The notes beneath the pieces were generated by a model. The model was not told the origin of the DNA. It did no database searches and saw only the letters and a program-made list of their open reading frames with translations. Positions 63,901 through 64,000 of a stretch of DNA of 64,000 nt are shown here, piece after piece; position 1 is the first letter of the stretch; every line of letters begins with the position of its first letter. Location: contig NC_079877.1 of assembly GCF_029227915.1 (NCBI RefSeq), forward strand, positions 33,383,851 through 33,447,850, written 5' to 3'. Made by a program: the position numbers and the translations under genes. Source of the stretch: Hydractinia symbiolongicarpus (Eukaryota; Cnidaria; Hydrozoa; Anthoathecata; Hydractiniidae).

Positions 63901-64000
63901 AAGAGGTTTATTTGCCGGCAAACGGAAACCCGCGATTTCCCGTAAATCCCGGGCTTGGCCCGTATAGTCAAAAGTATACAAAGAAAGTACCCTGTGAGTA
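60952..64000 (+). repeat. Second copy of the 49.8-53.5 kb segment
   Basis: Markers recur at a constant 11147-bp offset: 'ttgcag' (49867 and 61014), 'cccgcggtttccc' (gcgg at 50147 and 61294) and 'aagttttatcgcc' (ttttatc at 50934 and 62081). The match fails near 62803. Further right, 'tttgccggcaaacgg' at 53371 recurs at 63910, an offset of 10539, about three monomers less. The last unit (63820 on) is cut at position 181 by the window end. Confidence 0.86.
60979..61181 (+). repeat. Representative mosaic type E monomer (203 bp)
   Basis: This unit starts like C ('tatattatt', 'gcatgagac' with 'ttgcag' for 'ttgtag'), changes at 'gatgggacgctgaataaaag', carries 'gcctgcacacg', 'cggactgggcccg' and 'acaaatgaagtaccc', and ends like D ('cccgaacg'). 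The following unit opens with 'gtaaattatttcttaacc', lacking the usual TTA and TCACC. The same E-plus-follower pair, with small changes, is seen at about 30.6, 40.8, 42.4, 43.2, 44.0, 47.5, 49.9, 54.0 and 61.0 kb, so it spreads as a linked block. Confidence 0.85.

Larger units (their letters stand above)
1..64000. repeat. Continuous ~203-bp tandem satellite array (whole window)
   Basis: The same ~203-bp unit repeats head to tail from first to last base. Each unit begins with an AT-rich linker, then 'tcaccactaaaacgc', 'gacttgtagtttt', a T/A-rich stretch, 'gagacgct', a type-specific 14-mer, 'gccggc', 'cccgcgattt', 'cccgta', 'ggcccgtatagtc', 'gtatacaaagaaagtac', 'gtaaact' and 'aacgatttttt'. Anchors at 295 and 63617 are 312 units apart and only 14 bp off 312 x 203, so nothing of any size interrupts the phase. 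No unit is inverted. Length variants are small: 202 bp (loss of one T or A), 205 bp (two extra A) and one 8-bp loss. Satellite of this kind usually sits at centromeres or in heterochromatin; which applies here cannot be read from sequence. No gene, RNA gene or transposon is visible, so this also accounts for every long gene-free stretch. Confidence 0.98.

Noticed and set aside
1-64000. CRISPR array
   Set aside because: The period is about 203 bp with no short identical repeat alternating with unique spacers; the whole unit is repeated.
1-64000. tRNA, 5S rRNA or SINE-derived promoter boxes
   Set aside because: I looked for A/B-box and 5S internal control motifs by eye and found none convincing; the monomer does not resemble a tRNA or 5S gene.
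1-64000. Telomeric repeats or microsatellite stretches
   Set aside because: No TTAGGG- or TTTAGGG-like runs or long simple repeats are present; T-runs are short and part of the monomer.

Overview
The whole 64 kb window is one uninterrupted array of a satellite DNA. The unit is a head-to-tail monomer of about 203 bp. If each monomer is started at the TTA that follows the T-run after 'aacga', the window holds a 91-bp partial unit (1-91), about 314 complete monomers (92-63819) and a 181-bp partial unit (63820-64000). From the monomer at 295 to the one at 63617 there are 312 units in 63,322 bp, only 14 bp off 312 x 203. I saw no gene, RNA gene, transposon or unique spacer anywhere, and every monomer has the same orientation. 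The array runs off both ends of the window.

This organisation points to a eukaryotic (peri)centromeric or other heterochromatic satellite block from a long-read assembly. I do not recognise the monomer and cannot name the taxon; plant and animal hosts are both possible. The monomer is AT-rich in its first ~90 bp and GC/CpG-richer from ~91 to 150. The unit at 16127-16329 has, by hand count, 76 G+C in 203 bp and 11 CpG, more than expected from its base composition.

Most monomers fall into three ancestral types (A, B, C) in a B-C-A trimer of 608-609 bp. A fourth type (D) dominates 27.8-39.7 kb and parts of 54-62 kb, and a mosaic E type recurs in the right half. Many monomers are clean hybrids (head of one type, tail of another), as unequal or ectopic exchange would leave.

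Layout: 1-13.77 kb, a 15-monomer higher-order repeat (HOR, 3045 bp) in five copies, one shortened to 7 monomers, one lengthened to 18, the last cut off. 12.18-16.24 kb, a 10-monomer unit (2030 bp) twice. 15.72-22.18 kb, a 17-monomer unit (3449 bp), then a second copy lacking one trimer. 22.2-26.07 kb, mostly simple trimers. 25.76-27.83 kb, a 5-monomer unit (1017 bp) twice. 27.8-39.75 kb, diverged D-type sequence with nested 2-, 3-, 4-, 6- and 8-monomer spacings, flanked by two related blocks. 39.75-47.4 kb, a return to the trimer family with 4-monomer and 2-monomer units. 47-54.5 kb, a composite module recurring at 12- and 20-monomer spacing. 54.3-60.95 kb, D/C/A mixtures with 405-bp and 811-bp duplications. 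60.95-64.0 kb, a second copy of 49.8-53.5 kb that runs past the right edge.

All apparent open reading frames (a 64-74 residue peptide on the minus strand, ~71 residues on the plus strand, repeated dozens of times) are by-products of the repeat. Those I checked begin at TTG, and the family recurs in phase with the monomer. Nothing suggests a protein-coding system. What merits attention is the fine structure of the HORs, the hybrid monomers, a near-CENP-B-box motif confined to A-type tails, and the large internal duplications. Block ends were read by eye and are good to some tens of bases.
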